NCBI RefSeq assembly: GCF_025698545.1
Contig: NC_068577.1
Coordinates: forward strand, 35,295,250-35,359,249
Length of the DNA stretch: 64,000 nucleotides
DNA from: Gossypium raimondii
Lineage: Eukaryota; Streptophyta; Magnoliopsida; Malvales; Malvaceae
Direction of reading: 5' to 3'
Shown: positions 11,897 to 23,964 of the stretch, one piece after another
Layout: each line of letters opens with the position of its first letter
Numbering within the stretch: the stretch's first letter is position 1
Notes under the pieces: model-generated
What the model saw: only the letters and a program-made list of their open reading frames with translations
Database searches by the model: none
Told to the model about the DNA's origin: nothing
Translations under genes and position numbers: made by a program

Positions 11897-14703
11897 TTAC
11901 ACAAGTATCTGAGATTTAGCAACATCACGACTACATATTTTGCGGCCACCTTTAGTAAGAGCACAAACACAATTCTCAAGAAGCTCGTTGTCCTCCTCCC
12001 AGAATAACAAGGAAGCCATGTCTGGTTTCTCCAACATCATTCTAGAGGTCAAAAAACCAGCAATAGCCCATGTTTGATAAAGTCGAGATTGTTTTCCAAC
12101 AAACTTCCCACTTGGGGTGTCATAATATTCAGGCCAACGGTCAACTGAAAGCTTCTTCTCTGCCAAACCAACTGCTTTCTGTGCTAGTTCTATTCTGCCC
12201 ATCTTGATGCATGCCAATGTAAACTAACGCAGTAATATAAAGATTTAGAGCCTGCCACTATAATTCAAGTCTTCAAACAAAGCCTATCATACAACAAAAC
12301 TAGATAATTAAGTTTACCTGCCAAAGAAGTGCTGGCCATGATCCACCGTTGTGAAAGGACCATGGTCTGCACAAGTCCATTAAGCACACTAGTGTCAGTA
12401 GGTATACATGCATGCATATATAGAGACTGGTTATAAAGGTAGACAAGGTACTGACGTGTTCTTTGGGTCACTGCCAGTAACTATGCGCCACTCCTCGTTC
12501 TCTAATGCAGGATAGCATATCTTGAGAGGCATATGTCCTACGATATCATCCCATTTAGCTTCGATTAATTTGAGAATAGCTTCGTTCTGTTTTGGAGTGG
12601 CCAGTGATGAAATAAGGGACCAGAGGTTACCAAGCGTGAAGAACCTAAAATCCATGTGAGCTGGCTGTAGATTGCCAATTAGATACCCACCATCTTCAGG
12701 TATCCAATCTATAAGCCATGAAGGAATTTGTTCAGGATAAATATTGAACTTGTTGGTAGCATCCATGGAGTACTCTTCTGTTTTATATCGGTATATCTCA
12801 TTGATTTTTCTCAGGTCCACCCAATAGTATTCTCTAATGTGAAATGATAGTGCACTGAGTCTATTGTTGATGGCTGTCATCAAATTCTTGGAACATCCAA
12901 TTACTGTCAGCATCTCACGAGAGCATCGCAGAGCAGCATAAGTCAAAGCCTGTAGATCAAACATGAGGCAACAAAACATAACAAGGTCAAACAGAGAGTT
13001 TAAAAACTAGAAATAAGTGAACCCACTTGGATCTCAAGGGGATGACCGTGAACACCCATCTTTCTGTCAATCATGCAGGATCCATCAGTGACTAACAGAG
13101 ATGGAAACATATCAAATCCATCAGCTAAACACAAGTTGAGGATCATTTTAATCCCTGCTTGAAAATCCTCTCTCTCTTGCAATGTATAGTCGCCACTGAT
13201 CTTCCCATATGCCCTCAACAATATAATCCACCACAGTCCTATCAGCAGCATCACCTCAATCAACTTAAAAGCCACTTTTAGTTAACGGAAAACAAAGTAG
13301 CAAATAAACTAACCGGAGTCCACTGGTGCAACACGGCCAATAGCTGATCCACCAAAATCTGGATCTATCACTTCCTCAAACTTATTGTCACCAAGAGGTA
13401 CAGTTCTAACCTTGAAACTTACCGGCATCAAGCCCTGTCCGGGACTATAGCAGTCGACAGTTTTCTCCGTACTCTACATTGAACATCAAGTTTCAAATGG
13501 ATAATTATGCAAGCTTGATCAGCAAAAAATAGTAAACCACATATCCATGTGTGTGGATGTGTCTCAAGCCTCTAGCATGTGCAAAAGAGGCATTTACATA
13601 ACTAACAAATTCTCAAAGTTCTACAGTGATCAAAAGGAATCTGAAAGGCACAATGTACCAACTTTATGTGTGGTAATATAGCCAGGGTAACTCTCTGCTT
13701 TGTTTGGACCTAATCCCCTCTCTAGGCAATCTTAAAGGTGCACTCTCACGTATGGACTTGGTGCATTCAGGATTTTACTCTTGAAGTGTTTCCCCCAAAA
13801 ATTGAACCTGGATTAACCTTAAATAAACATAAAAAGAATACCAAACTATCATCAGTTTTTAATATGTGATTGATGGGTTGATATCCTTTCATATCTGTAC
13901 AGTCTGTCTATGAATTACAAATGACATACTTGTGTGACATATAAATGGTGATTAAACATATATTCAATGGAATTGACCAGAACAAAAAAAAAAAAAGGAA
14001 ATGCACAACTAATGCTGCTAGAACATTATTATCCAAGATGACAAATAAGCCTAGGTACCTGCAACTGCAAAGTATGGAGGAGAAAATTCTTGACAATCTC
14101 TCCTTCACCTCTAAGCAAGAAAGCCAAAGCCGAAGGCACGAAATCGCGAATGAAAACTTGGTCATAGTTCAAAGGATGCTTATCACCTGGATCATTTGAA
14201 GCCACGGTACCAATGGGGAATCCACAATACGTCACTACTGTATCTCTCAACAAACTCCATGCCTCCTTGTCAATTTCGCTCTCATGTGATGCTCTACTGT
14301 TTCCATATTCAGCGCCAGGAACTTCTCCTCCAACAATGTTCTCGTCGTTGCAGTTTTCCACACAAAGTCTCTCGGGATTCTTGTCGGTTTCAACCGCACT
14401 AGCTTCTACAGGGACACCATAAGGCCTTGAAACCGTATTGTGTAGGCCAAAACTTGAACTTGGTAAGCAATTCAACTTCTGTGTATTGTAGATAACGCCT
14501 TGAAAGGCTAAGAATGGAGAAGGGTACGCGTGGAATTGAGAGTTTTGATTGAAACTGAAAGAAGCTTTGCTCTTGCAAGTAAGCTTTTGATCACAAGGGG
14601 TATTATACGAATGTCTGAACCCCACAACTGATGCGTTCCTGAGGGTTAGGACCCTTGAAGGAAGCTTCATTGTGGAATTGCAGAGGGAGCTGAGGTTGTT
14701 CAT
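11897..14703 (-). CDS. Alkaline/neutral invertase (GH100), organelle-targeted, alpha clade
   Basis: Six exons on the minus strand give 628 residues: 14703-14059, 13473-13314, 13238-13027, 12949-12456, 12366-12318 and 12223-11897. Phases agree and borders are GT-AG. The enzyme splits sucrose into glucose and fructose at neutral pH. Residues 1 to about 110 are rich in Ser, Asn and Arg and poorly conserved, like a mitochondrial or plastid transit peptide; the opening [13 protein letters not shown] recalls the Arabidopsis A/N-InvC type. The GH100 core starts near WSLLRDTVV. By correspondence with cyanobacterial InvA (Asp188/Glu414), the catalytic pair is Asp326 (CMIDRKMG) and Glu552 (RWPEYYD), with the same 226-residue spacing. 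The C-terminus SQILV is typical of the clade. One oddity: the usual SWEKTVDC after the first intron reads STEKTVDC (Thr217). It is otherwise intact and probably functional. Confidence 0.92.
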
Positions 14704-14938
14704 ATCGACAGCTGAAACTTTAACAAAGATATGGAGATACAGAAGAGTGAAGCATGAATATTTTTTATGTATTGTTCTTGTGTTTTGAGAGTTGAATAAG
14801 AAATGGGTTGATAGTTTGTGGAGGAAAAAGAGTTTTGAGAGAGAGAGATTTATGCGGTTCCTTGAGGAGGGGAAAAGAGAAGGCTGGGAACATGAATCAT
14901 GAAATGTAATGCATGAATACGTTAGAAGGAAAGAGATT

Positions 14939-14948
14939 TATATATATA
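14939..14948 (-). promoter_or_regulatory. Probable TATA box of the invertase gene
   Basis: A TATATATA run on the minus strand lies about 240 bases before the ATG. A GA-rich tract (GAGAGAGAG, about 14838-14846) lies in the presumed leader. Assignment rests on position and composition only. Confidence 0.4.
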
Positions 14949-15820
14949 GTATCATTGTAATGCTAATAGTAGGCTAATTTTCTTTCTTCTTTCTCCTTCA
15001 TAACAAAAATGTCTTTTTGGATAATTTCTAACAAAAGTTTACTATTTTTTTGCGGTGAGTGAAAAAAGATTTGATTTTATTTAGATTTCTAATAATGTAA
15101 GATTACAAAAGTTGTAGGAATAGATACAATCCAATTAACTGGAGAATGATAATTCACAAACTTTTTAGCCATTCACTGTGTAGCTTAGTTCCCTTTTCTG
15201 AAAACGTTATTAAACTTCACCTTATGATACTTTGCATTGAGTGCATACATCAACTCCAAATTGTGAGATCTAATGATAGTCGATTCCCAGTATTTTTTTT
15301 ATGATAATTAATATATTTCTAATCTTAAATTAGTTTTAATGATACTCAAATCTATATTTTTGTCCAAATTTACCCACTTTTCGAGCGAACCTTCAGGCCA
15401 GGCTAAATTTCTCGACCCATGATGAGGTCTATATCAAACCCTAAACCCTAATAAGTAACTTTTCTCTCAAGACTTTAGAACTTTTCTTTGAAAGCCGCGA
15501 ATAGAACACATAGCAAAGAAGGTGAATTGACATTCGAAAAACATATATACAATTGGGTGAAAACCAAATCTTTGTTGGTGTTTTTATCGTGTAATTGATG
15601 TCTATCAATTGTGAAATATCATAAAAATTGTTAATTTCCCTTGTTTAATGTGGTTGCAGTAAGTTGAATAAACATGAATTCTGTTAGCTGTTATATCTTG
15701 TGCCTCCTTTGTCAAACTGTATATATGCAAATTAAGTATGTGTTTGAGAACTATATCCTTTAAGTGTCTTATGCTGCCTTGTGTATTGAAGAATCAATTA
15801 ATCTTTATGTAGAAACATTG
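14949..15820. other. Intergenic: invertase upstream region and F-box gene promoter and leader
   Basis: A doubled telobox (AAACCCTAAACCCTAA) lies at 15436-15452. A probable leader intron ends with TTTATGTAG at about 15811, just before the F-box ATG. Otherwise it is AT-rich DNA without a supported gene. Confidence 0.4.
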
Positions 15821-15879
15821 ATGGACCGGATAAGTGAACTGCCTGAAGAATTGTGTGTGTATATTTTATCTTGGCTATC
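15821..15879 (+). pseudogene. F-box protein N-terminus, cut off by a retroelement
   Basis: From the ATG, 19 codons read like the start of a plant F-box/FBD/LRR protein (MDRISELPEELC, then ILSWLS). These proteins recruit targets to SCF ubiquitin ligases. After codon 19 the sequence runs straight into TGTTGGGG, the end of a copia-type LTR. The rest of the F-box and any LRR exons were not found downstream. A telobox-bearing leader and a plausible 3' splice site just before the ATG suggest this was once a real gene. Confidence 0.6.
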
Positions 15880-16273
15880 TGTTGGGGTTATCAACAACAA
15901 AAGACAAAGACCAAAGAAAAAATGAGAAACTGAAAAAACAAGAAGAAGCTGGAAATGTTTTTCATCATCCTTTCCAAAAGGAATTGTTACCTTTAAGTTA
16001 CAAACTTTACCAAATACATAACAACTCCCACTAACAACATGGAAACTTATAAAACATTTCTTGTACACTTAAACATTCTGACTTATCAGCCAAACCAGTA
16101 CCTAAACAAAAACATATCAGCTAACAAGCCTTTATACATCATTAAAACAAGTTACAACTGAACTAGACTAGTTTATCATGCAATTCTATCATACTTGCAT
16201 GCAACCATACTTCAGCTGCATGGTTGTGCATCAAAAAAATTCTTGTCGCTGCATGGCTAGCCACCATTCAACA
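15880..16273 (-). mobile_element. Copia-type LTR (3' LTR of a minus-strand element)
   Basis: This 394-base block starts TGTTGGGGTT and ends CATTCAACA, with TGTTG/CAACA ends as in Ty1/copia LTRs. Beside it, at 16274-16282, is the minus-strand purine tract AAGGAGAAG, the expected primer for plus-strand synthesis next to a 3' LTR. No second copy of this LTR was found at the other end of the element (see 19369). Confidence 0.65.
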
Positions 16274-19200
16274 CTTCTCCTTGGCATCTATGCAGTAGAC
16301 ACCAATATTTCTCCTCAATATTGAACACGTGACATGTAGTCAATCTCATCATCTGGTTGCAGAACAAAGCCGATGAAATTCTAAAGTGGGTTACTAATGG
16401 AGTATTAGCAGGCTTGACACTTTGCATATTGAACATACAAAGATCTTTCTCAATGTACCCTTTCTGACTTACATACAATTTACATGCTTTTCTATCTCTG
16501 AGAATCTCCATCCCGGGTATTTTTTTTGCTGCTCCAAATCTTTCATCTTAAATTCTTTACTAGGCTGGGTTTTGACATTTCTTATCTCTTATTTATCTTT
16601 GGTTGCTATCAACATGTCATCAATATAAAGGGGTAGATATACAGATGAACCATAACAATTTTTCTTAAAATAAACACAACTATCAAAACTACTTCTTTGA
16701 AATCATGAGTAGTCATAAATGAATCAAACATCTTGTACCACTACTTAGGTGACTGTTTTAGGCCATAAAGGGAATTTTTTCAGGAAGCAAACAAAGTCCT
16801 CTTTTCTAAGACTAAAAAGTCCTCTAGTTGTTGCATGTAAATATCTTCCTCAAGTTCTCCATGCAAGAATATTGTTTTCACATGTAACTACTCAAGTTCC
16901 AAATCATACATGGCCAAAATACCAAGCCAGACTTGAATCGAACTATGTTTAACAACTGGAGAAAATACATATGTGAAGTATACACCTAAAACCTGACTGT
17001 AACCTTCTTCTTGCATAGCAATCATCCACTTTCTTGAATCTTCACAGCTAATTGCCTTGGAATAAGTAGATGGTTCTTGATTTGCATCTATATCTTCAGC
17101 CACATTTAAAGCATAAGCAACTAGATCAACCTCGACGAACCTCTTTGAAGGTTTAATTTCTCTTCTAGGTTTGTTCTTAGCAATAGAATATTATGTTGCT
17201 GACTGTTTTAAAGAAAAACTCTACTATGAGTTTCTGTACTAACCTAATTAGTAGACTCTATTGTCGATCTTGGATCAATTTGAAGCTCCACGTACTTCAC
17301 ATATGTGTTTGATTTCTACTAGTCTTTATCAGAAGAGTTTTTAAGAGGTAAATTAGGTAGCATAGCAGTTTCATAAAAAATAACATCTTTACTAATCACA
17401 ACTTTTCTATTTTCAGGACACCATAACTTATACCCTTTAACACCAACCTTATATCCAAGAAAAACACACTTAATATAAATCTAGATTCCAAATTACCATT
17501 ATCAACATGAGCATACGCAGGACACCTAAAAATCTTTAAATCAAAATAATCAACAGGAGTACCAAACCATACCTCTTGTGAAATCTTTTTCTCGATGACA
17601 ATGGAGGGAGACCAGTTAATCAAAAAAATGCAGTAGAGGCGCTTCAGCCCAAAACGACTTTGGTAAACAAGCATTCGACAACATACATCGAACCTTTTAC
17701 ATGATTATTCTATTCATTCGTTCTGCAACACCGTTTTGCTGTGGAGTATGGCGAACTGTCAAGTGTTTTACAATCCCTTTTGATTCCCACAATTCATTAC
17801 ACTCATCATAACAGAATTCCAAACCATTATCTATCCGAAGGTGTTTTATCTACCTTCCTGTTTACTTCTCGATCATAATCTTCCAATTCTTAAATGTGGG
17901 CAACACATCACTTTTCTACTTTAGGAAGAATGCCCAAACTTTTTTGAAAAAATCTTCAATAATCGTCAACATAAAATTAATGTCACCCCTCCAAGGCACT
18001 CTAAATGGTCCCCAGAGACCAGAATGAATATAATCTAGCATGTTCTTCGTGTTCTAGATTCCTCTGGTGAATCGAACTTGGAAATTCTACAAAACATATA
18101 ACTTGGCAGTCTTTCTTTGCCCTTTCATCACCACGAGGGAACCCTTGCTAATTTTTAGGACCCCACTTTCAGCTGTGTACTTATACCCTTTTGAATCAAG
18201 AGTACTCAATGAAATCAGATTTCTTTTCAATTCTGGCACATGTCGTACATCACTAAATGTTCTTATGGCTCCATCGAACATTTTAATTTTGATCATGCCA
18301 ATACCTGCAATTCTACGTGAAACATTATTTCTCATCAAAATAACACATTCAGACACTGTTTCATGTGTTGTAAACCAATATTGATTGAGACTCATATAGG
18401 ATGTGCAATCAGAATCGAGGATCCACTCATCGCTCACTTTAGAGTTGATAGCAGAAGCAACTAGAAGTACACCATCGATGTAGTCTTCTAATACATTAGC
18501 TTCATTGGATTGTTTTGGTTATTTTCCCTTTTGATTCACAACCTCTCTTTTGATCTAATTCTGTAACTTATAGCACTCAGACTTAATGTGTCATTTCTTC
18601 TTACAGAAGTTACATGTTTTACCTTTGTTTGAATATCTCGATCTACCCTTAGATTTATTGCCAGGATTTCGTTTTTGTGTCTTCCCACAATTATCACTAG
18701 TATTTCATTTTTTTCTCTTACGAACAATAAGACCCTCTCCCTGAAAGTCAGATCCAGCCACAAGATGTTTCATCTTGTCATACGAGGCTAAGGAATCATA
18801 GACTTTATTGACTGTGAGAGATTCACGATTATACAAAATCGTATCTTTAAAGGTTGAATAAGACGGAAGCAACGAAGAAAGTAGATTTAACCCTAGATCC
18901 TCTTTATCAAACTGAACCTCCATGGCTTCTAAGGCTGACATAATTTCATTAAACACAGTTAAGTGTTCAACCAAAAACGTACATTCTTCCAAAAGATGAG
19001 AATAAATATGCTGCTTTAAATGGAATTTGCTAGTTAAGGTTTTTGACATGCATAGCTGCTTCAGCTTTGCCCATAATGTAGCAGCAGTCTTATCATTCAA
19101 CACATCTTGTCGAATATCATTCGACAGATGTAGATGTAATTACGTTAGAACCTTTCAATCCTTATGATGTTTATCTTCATTAGTCAATGTCGAATGCATC

Positions 19201-19368
19201 TTATCTACCCCTAGCAGGGCATCTTTAAATCTACCTGCGCAAGAACTGCTTGCATCATTACCTGTTACAATGCGAATCTGGTGTAGTGATCTAACAGCGA
19301 AATATCATACTTCAATGACACCATTACTATGATCAAGACAAGAAACCCAAAAAGCTCTTATATTAGTT
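16274..19368 (-). mobile_element. Degenerate Ty1/copia polyprotein (gag to RT)
   Basis: Reading from high to low coordinates: a gag protein beginning near 19323 (MVSLKYDISLLD), continuing in 19103-18705; a CCHC zinc knuckle (CNFC, H, C) at about 18640-18570 with an in-frame stop at 18593-18591 where Trp is usual; a retropepsin at 18437-18087, whose active site reads DSD instead of DSG; integrase remnants at about 17880-17400; and reverse transcriptase remnants at 17103-16257. Many stops and frame changes make it non-functional. RNase H is missing or reduced to a short tail (RRNIGVYC) before the purine tract. A weak match to the tRNA-Met primer site lies next to the LTR at 19369. Confidence 0.8.
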
Positions 19369-19713
19369 TGTTATAATAAACGTCAATAAAGACGGTAGAA
19401 TAATCGCAAAATAATAAGAAAAGAAAAAAAAAGAACGCTGATTTTACGTGGAAACCCTTTCGGGGGGAAAAACCACGAGTAGAGGAGAAGAAATTCACTA
19501 ATGTTAAAAAATAATGATACAAGAGGAGTTTAAACTACATCTATTTAAGGGTTGAAAACCTTGTTATAATCAAATTCAAATAGTAGGAGTATAATTTTAT
19601 ACAGACTCAACTTGTGCAATATGGTCTACACATCAATACGAACTTGAGCCTATGGCCCTGACCTCTCGCCCCCACAGATCCCTTATTTTTCCAGTGTATT
19701 TATTTCTTCAACA
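19369..19713 (-). mobile_element. LTR at the 5' side of the copia element
   Basis: A 345-base block begins TGTTATAATAA and ends CTTCAACA, placed where the 5' LTR of the minus-strand element should be. The adjoining inner sequence CTAATATAAGAGC resembles the usual TGGTATCAGAGC primer site. Its sequence does not match the 3' LTR at 15880-16273, so the two ends come from different elements. Confidence 0.6.
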
Positions 19714-20998
19714 AGAGATGAGATTCGGGTCACACAAACTTTAACAGTATCCAATATTGAAAATCTTGGTCTTAATGAAAAACAAACAATTCCTCTTGAT
19801 ATTGGCAGTGGTGAAGAACAAACAATTCCTTTTTTTTGGATATTTATGATACTAGAATTTGGGTTAATCTTGATAACAAAATAATGAAAATTTTAGTTGA
19901 AAAGGGGTCTATAAGAGAAATGAATCTAGATTTTCCTCTCAATAATAATAGGCATTTTTCATATGCTTATTTTTCTAGGAAGTTAAGCATTGGTGAGATT
20001 AATGATAGAAAATTGTTGGTTTATTGCAAACATGTTGACAAAGTGTTTTGTTTTTGTTGTAAGTTGTTTAAATTTATTAGTAACAAAAGTTTGTTAGCAA
20101 ATGAGGGTTTAAGTGATTAGAGACATATTAGAGAGAAGCTCAAACAACATAAAAACAGTGTTGAATATATGACTAATATGAATACTTGTAATGAAATGAG
20201 AATAAGGTCGGATAAAATTGAAACAATTGATAAAAGCTTGCAAGAACAAATTATGAAAGAGAAAGAGTGATGGAGGCAAGTTTTACTTAGAGTATTTTTA
20301 GCTGTGAAATGTCTTACTACTCATACTTTGGCTTTTCGAGGATCCAATGAAAAACTCTATCAAGATAGCAATGGTAATTTCCTAGGATTGATTGAAATGA
20401 TTGCGAAATTCGATGTGATAATGCAAGATCATGTTAAACGCATTCAAAACCGTGAAATTCATTATCATTATCTTGGGCATAAAATTCAAAATGAGTTGAT
20501 TTCCCTTTTAGCCATTAGTGTTAAAGGTTATATAATTAAGACCATCAAAGAAGAGAAATGTTTTTCTATAATTCTTGATGGTACCCCTAATATTGGTCAT
20601 CAAGAACAAATGACTGTAATTGTACAATGTGTGTATATGTCAAATAATAAAATAAAAATTGAGGAATATCTTTTAGAGTTTTTGAAGGTGGATGATACAT
20701 CTGGATTGAGACTTTTTAATGAATTACAAGATGTTTTGAAGTCTCTTGATCTTAATGTTGATGATCTAAGGGGTCAGGGTTATGATAACGGTTCCAATAT
20801 GAAAGGGAAGCACCAAGGTGTTCAAACGCTATTTCTTGAAATAAACCCGAGAGCATTATATATGCCTTGAACTTGTCATAGTCTGAATCTTACTCTTAGT
20901 GATATGTCACATTCTTGCTTTAGAGCTATTTCATTTTTTTGGAATTTTTCAACGCATATATTCATTATTTTTGAGTTCTACAAAAAGATGAAAAATTT
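19714..20998 (+). pseudogene. hAT-type transposase gene (TTF / DUF4371 class), broken and truncated
   Basis: The protein resembles plant ZMYM1-like/TTF zinc-finger hAT proteins. The N-terminal part has a [15 protein letters not shown] zinc-binding stretch and ends at a stop (20118-20120); frame continues past it (RHIREKLKQHKNS). Another stop lies near 20269. The second block (20304-20870) contains the DUF4371/RNase H-like part with [16 protein letters not shown] and [20 protein letters not shown], then a stop at 20868-20870, after which TCHSLNLTLSDM continues in frame. The catalytic core is then cut at 20998 by an inserted LTR. The C-terminal dimerisation domain is not found. Inactive. Confidence 0.75.
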
Positions 20999-21232
20999 TG
21001 TAACGCCTTTAACTCGAATTCGTCGCCGGAACAGGGTTACGGAACATTACCGGAGTTTACAAAATTAATTATCAGACATTTCATTTCATCTACCATTCAT
21101 ATTAGAAACCAATCAAAGTTATACATATTGTCCCTTAAACGAGCCCTCGAGGCCCAAATTATGCATTAGAAACAAATAAGGACTAAGTCGAAAACTTAGA
21201 AATTTTTTCAAAAATATTTAAAATTTTCAACA

Positions 21233-21560
21233 TTGCAGGGTCACACGGCCATGTGGTCAGGTCATGTGACTCACACGGCCATGTGGTCAGGCCATGTGAC
21301 TCACACGGTTTGGAGACACGCCCATGTCTCAAGCCGTGTGGGCATTCGAAATAGGGACACACGGCTGTGTCTTAGCCCGTGTCCGTGCCCATGTGAGTAT
21401 ACTGACTTGGGTTATACGGCCAAGTCATACACCCGTGTACTAGGCCGTGTGAGCATTCTATTTTGTGCAAATTTAAGATACAGGGGACAAATAGCCGTGT
21501 CACCTGGCCGTGTGTCACACATGGTTGAGACACACGCCCATGTCTTTGCCCGTGTGGACG
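21233..21560. repeat. CACACGGC-rich cluster inside LTR
   Basis: The motif CACACGG/CCGTGTG recurs many times at irregular spacing of about 20-40 bases. Short direct copies such as TCACACGGCCATGTGGTCAG lie next to each other at 21241 and 21271. The same kind of cluster sits at the same place in the LTR at 55271 (55525-55850) and in the LTR part at about 59340-59500. Confidence 0.75.
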
Positions 21561-22529
21561 AAAATAGGTCATTTTACAAGCCATATTTCTCATCCAATTT
21601 GTTACTAACCTAGCCCCACCAAATCACAAATCTACAAACTATAAAATGGTATTCAACACAAGCTAAAATTAGTGGCTAATCTAAAAAATTTACATATAGA
21701 CCAACATTAAACAAAATACCTATACATGCCATTATGACTAAAATTAAAACATTCAAAAATACCGATAGAACCGATGGATAGTGTGATATATCTCTGACAA
21801 GCTTCCAACCTAATCGAGCTTCCGATAATCTAAAAAGTAAAGGAAAACAATTACGTAAGCAATAAATGCTTAGTACGCTCGTATAAACTTTAATCATATC
21901 AATTCATTTTAAATAAGAAATTTATACATATCCAGGATAATCCAATATTGATACCCCAATATTCATCAAGTATATTCAACAACTTTAACTATTCCAAATT
22001 TCTAAATTTTCATTTGCATTTCTTTACTTTCCTCACTCATTCCATATGCATAACTCACCAGTCATAAATATACCATACCACCATAACCACAAGCTAATGC
22101 ATTTGAACATAGCCCTTTTTAAAATTAATCACATGATAAACCATTTCATAAGAAATTGCATAACTTAAAACTTACCACTCTTTCATGAGCATAAGTATAT
22201 TTTCAGTTGAGCACTTCCCCTTTCAACACATCATATAAATAAACATATTACCATTTAACCAGTAACTTGGCACTTGTATAATCATCAACAACAACATTTG
22301 TTAGCATACTTGAACATATTTCATATAAATTCAACATTGATAAACTTATTTTATCAATATATCACACTTGAGTTTATTACTCATTACAATTTCAATCGAT
22401 GAATACACTTATTTCAGATCAACACCTATAATAACCTTAAGTCTTCAAACATTAATTTCATATGTCACTTATCAGATCTTACCAAATCGGGGAATGACTT
22501 ATGGATATGAGTACATCGTATTCAGAAGC

Positions 22530-22740
22530 CCTAAGGCTGCAGAGAAGCACATAAGTGCTAAACAAAAACCCATAAGGGCTGAACGGAAACTCATAAGGGT
22601 TAAACTGAAGCTTAAAAGGCTAAACAGAAACCCATAAGGATTAAACTGAAGCTCAAAAGAGCTGAACAAAAACCCATAAAGGTTAAACTGAAACTCATAT
22701 GAGTTAATAGAAGCTCGTGAGAGCTAAACGGAAAGTAAAT
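22530..22740. repeat. Diverged tandem repeat of about 21 bases in LTR
   Basis: Units such as CATAAGGGCTGAACGGAAACT, CATAAGGGTTAAACTGAAGCT and CATAAAGGTTAAACTGAAACT follow one another about nine to ten times with substitutions. It sits in the middle of the truncated LTR. Confidence 0.7.
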
Positions 22741-23690
22741 ATGAAAATTCGCAACAAATGTTGAAACTCAGTTTACTTGGGTAATTTTCCGTCAATTCAT
22801 CCTTTGCCATAGAACGATTGTACTCAATCCCGCTTTCCACTTTAACCGGATATTCTTTTCAATTCATAATTTAACAATATGCTAAATACATAATAATATA
22901 ACAACATTCCATTTTTCAACAATATATTAAATACGTAACATCATTTTCCAATTCAATATAATTATTAAAATTTAACCATACGAACTTACCTGAATTGAAT
23001 TGTAATAATTGCAGGAGTTTAGGGACTATTCCACTATTTTTCCTTTTTCACAAGTATCTACGAAATCTTGATCTAAAATATAAAATTACTCATTCATTAG
23101 CATATATTTCAGTTTCAATTTATTTTACAATTTATACCCTTCAATTTTTGAATTTACACAATTACCCCAACTTTTACAACTTTTACAATTTAGTCCCTTA
23201 ACTAGTTAATCTATCAAATCAACTAATTTTTCTCAATTAATAATTTATGCAAATATTCTAGGATATCATACAACCCTTAATTAAAACATAAATTTAATAC
23301 CAAACCCTAATATTTTAACTATTTTCACAATTTGATACTAACATTAATATTTAACAAAATCACTTTATAATATCATCATACAACAAAATTAAAGTTCTAA
23401 ACCCACTTGATATTAATAATTTATTTCAATATATATTAATTTAGACAGTAAAAGAACCCATTTCATACAATTTGGTCATTTTGACATTTTACAAAATTGC
23501 CCCTAAAATTTTACTTTTATTCGATTTAGTCCCTAAACCTAAAACATGCAAATTAGCCATATTTAATGTAAACTCATGCTAGCTGAATATTCATATATTT
23601 TCCTCCTCCTCCTTTCCATTCCACATACTTAATGTATATAACATGCTTATATTTAATATTATCTATAATTCCACTATTTACTTATGTTCA

Positions 23691-23964
23691 TATCAAAGTT
23701 GTCCACTTGAGTCATAATCACTAAATTATTTATATCTTGAGCTACTGAATTCTAAATTAAGATCCTCTTGATGTTTTTGAAACTATACTCAAATATTTTT
23801 TACCATAAAAATTTCAGAATTTAATATTTAGCTAATAAGTATAGTAAAATCTTCAAATTTATCCCTACTCTGTTGTTTGACAGCTTCGACCTTTCTTTAC
23901 TAAAAATTAATTATCTCTTAATTAGTACGGGGTTTGGATGATGTTTCTGTTTGTTTCTCTTGAA
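23691..23964. mobile_element. Fragment of a second gypsy-type LTR
   Basis: The stretch resembles 44990-45260 inside the solo LTR at 44870-47572. Shared phrases include ACCATAAAAATTTCAGAATTT versus ACCATAAAATTTTTAGAATTT, a GACC...TTACTAAAAAT block, and a GAAAATAG box. It abuts the truncated LTR on the left and the long inverted repeat on the right. Borders are approximate. Confidence 0.45.

Larger units (their letters stand above)
20999..23690 (-). mobile_element. Truncated long gypsy-type LTR (minus orientation)
   Basis: Begins TGTAACGCC directly inside the hAT gene. It shares a run of blocks, in the same order, with the complete LTR at 55271-59171: a CACACGG-rich zone, a CGAGCTTCCGATAATCT box (about 21818 and 56521), an ATTCCATATGCATAAC box, an ACATGATAAACCATTTCATAAG box, and a TTGCCCCTAAA box (about 23500 and 58140). 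About the last 0.9 kb of the complete LTR, which would contain the LTR start, is absent here. The end coordinate is approximate. Confidence 0.65.

Noticed and set aside
22530..22740. Possible CRISPR-like array of short repeats
   Set aside because: Plant nuclear context, diverged units and no constant spacer length. It is a decayed tandem repeat in an LTR.
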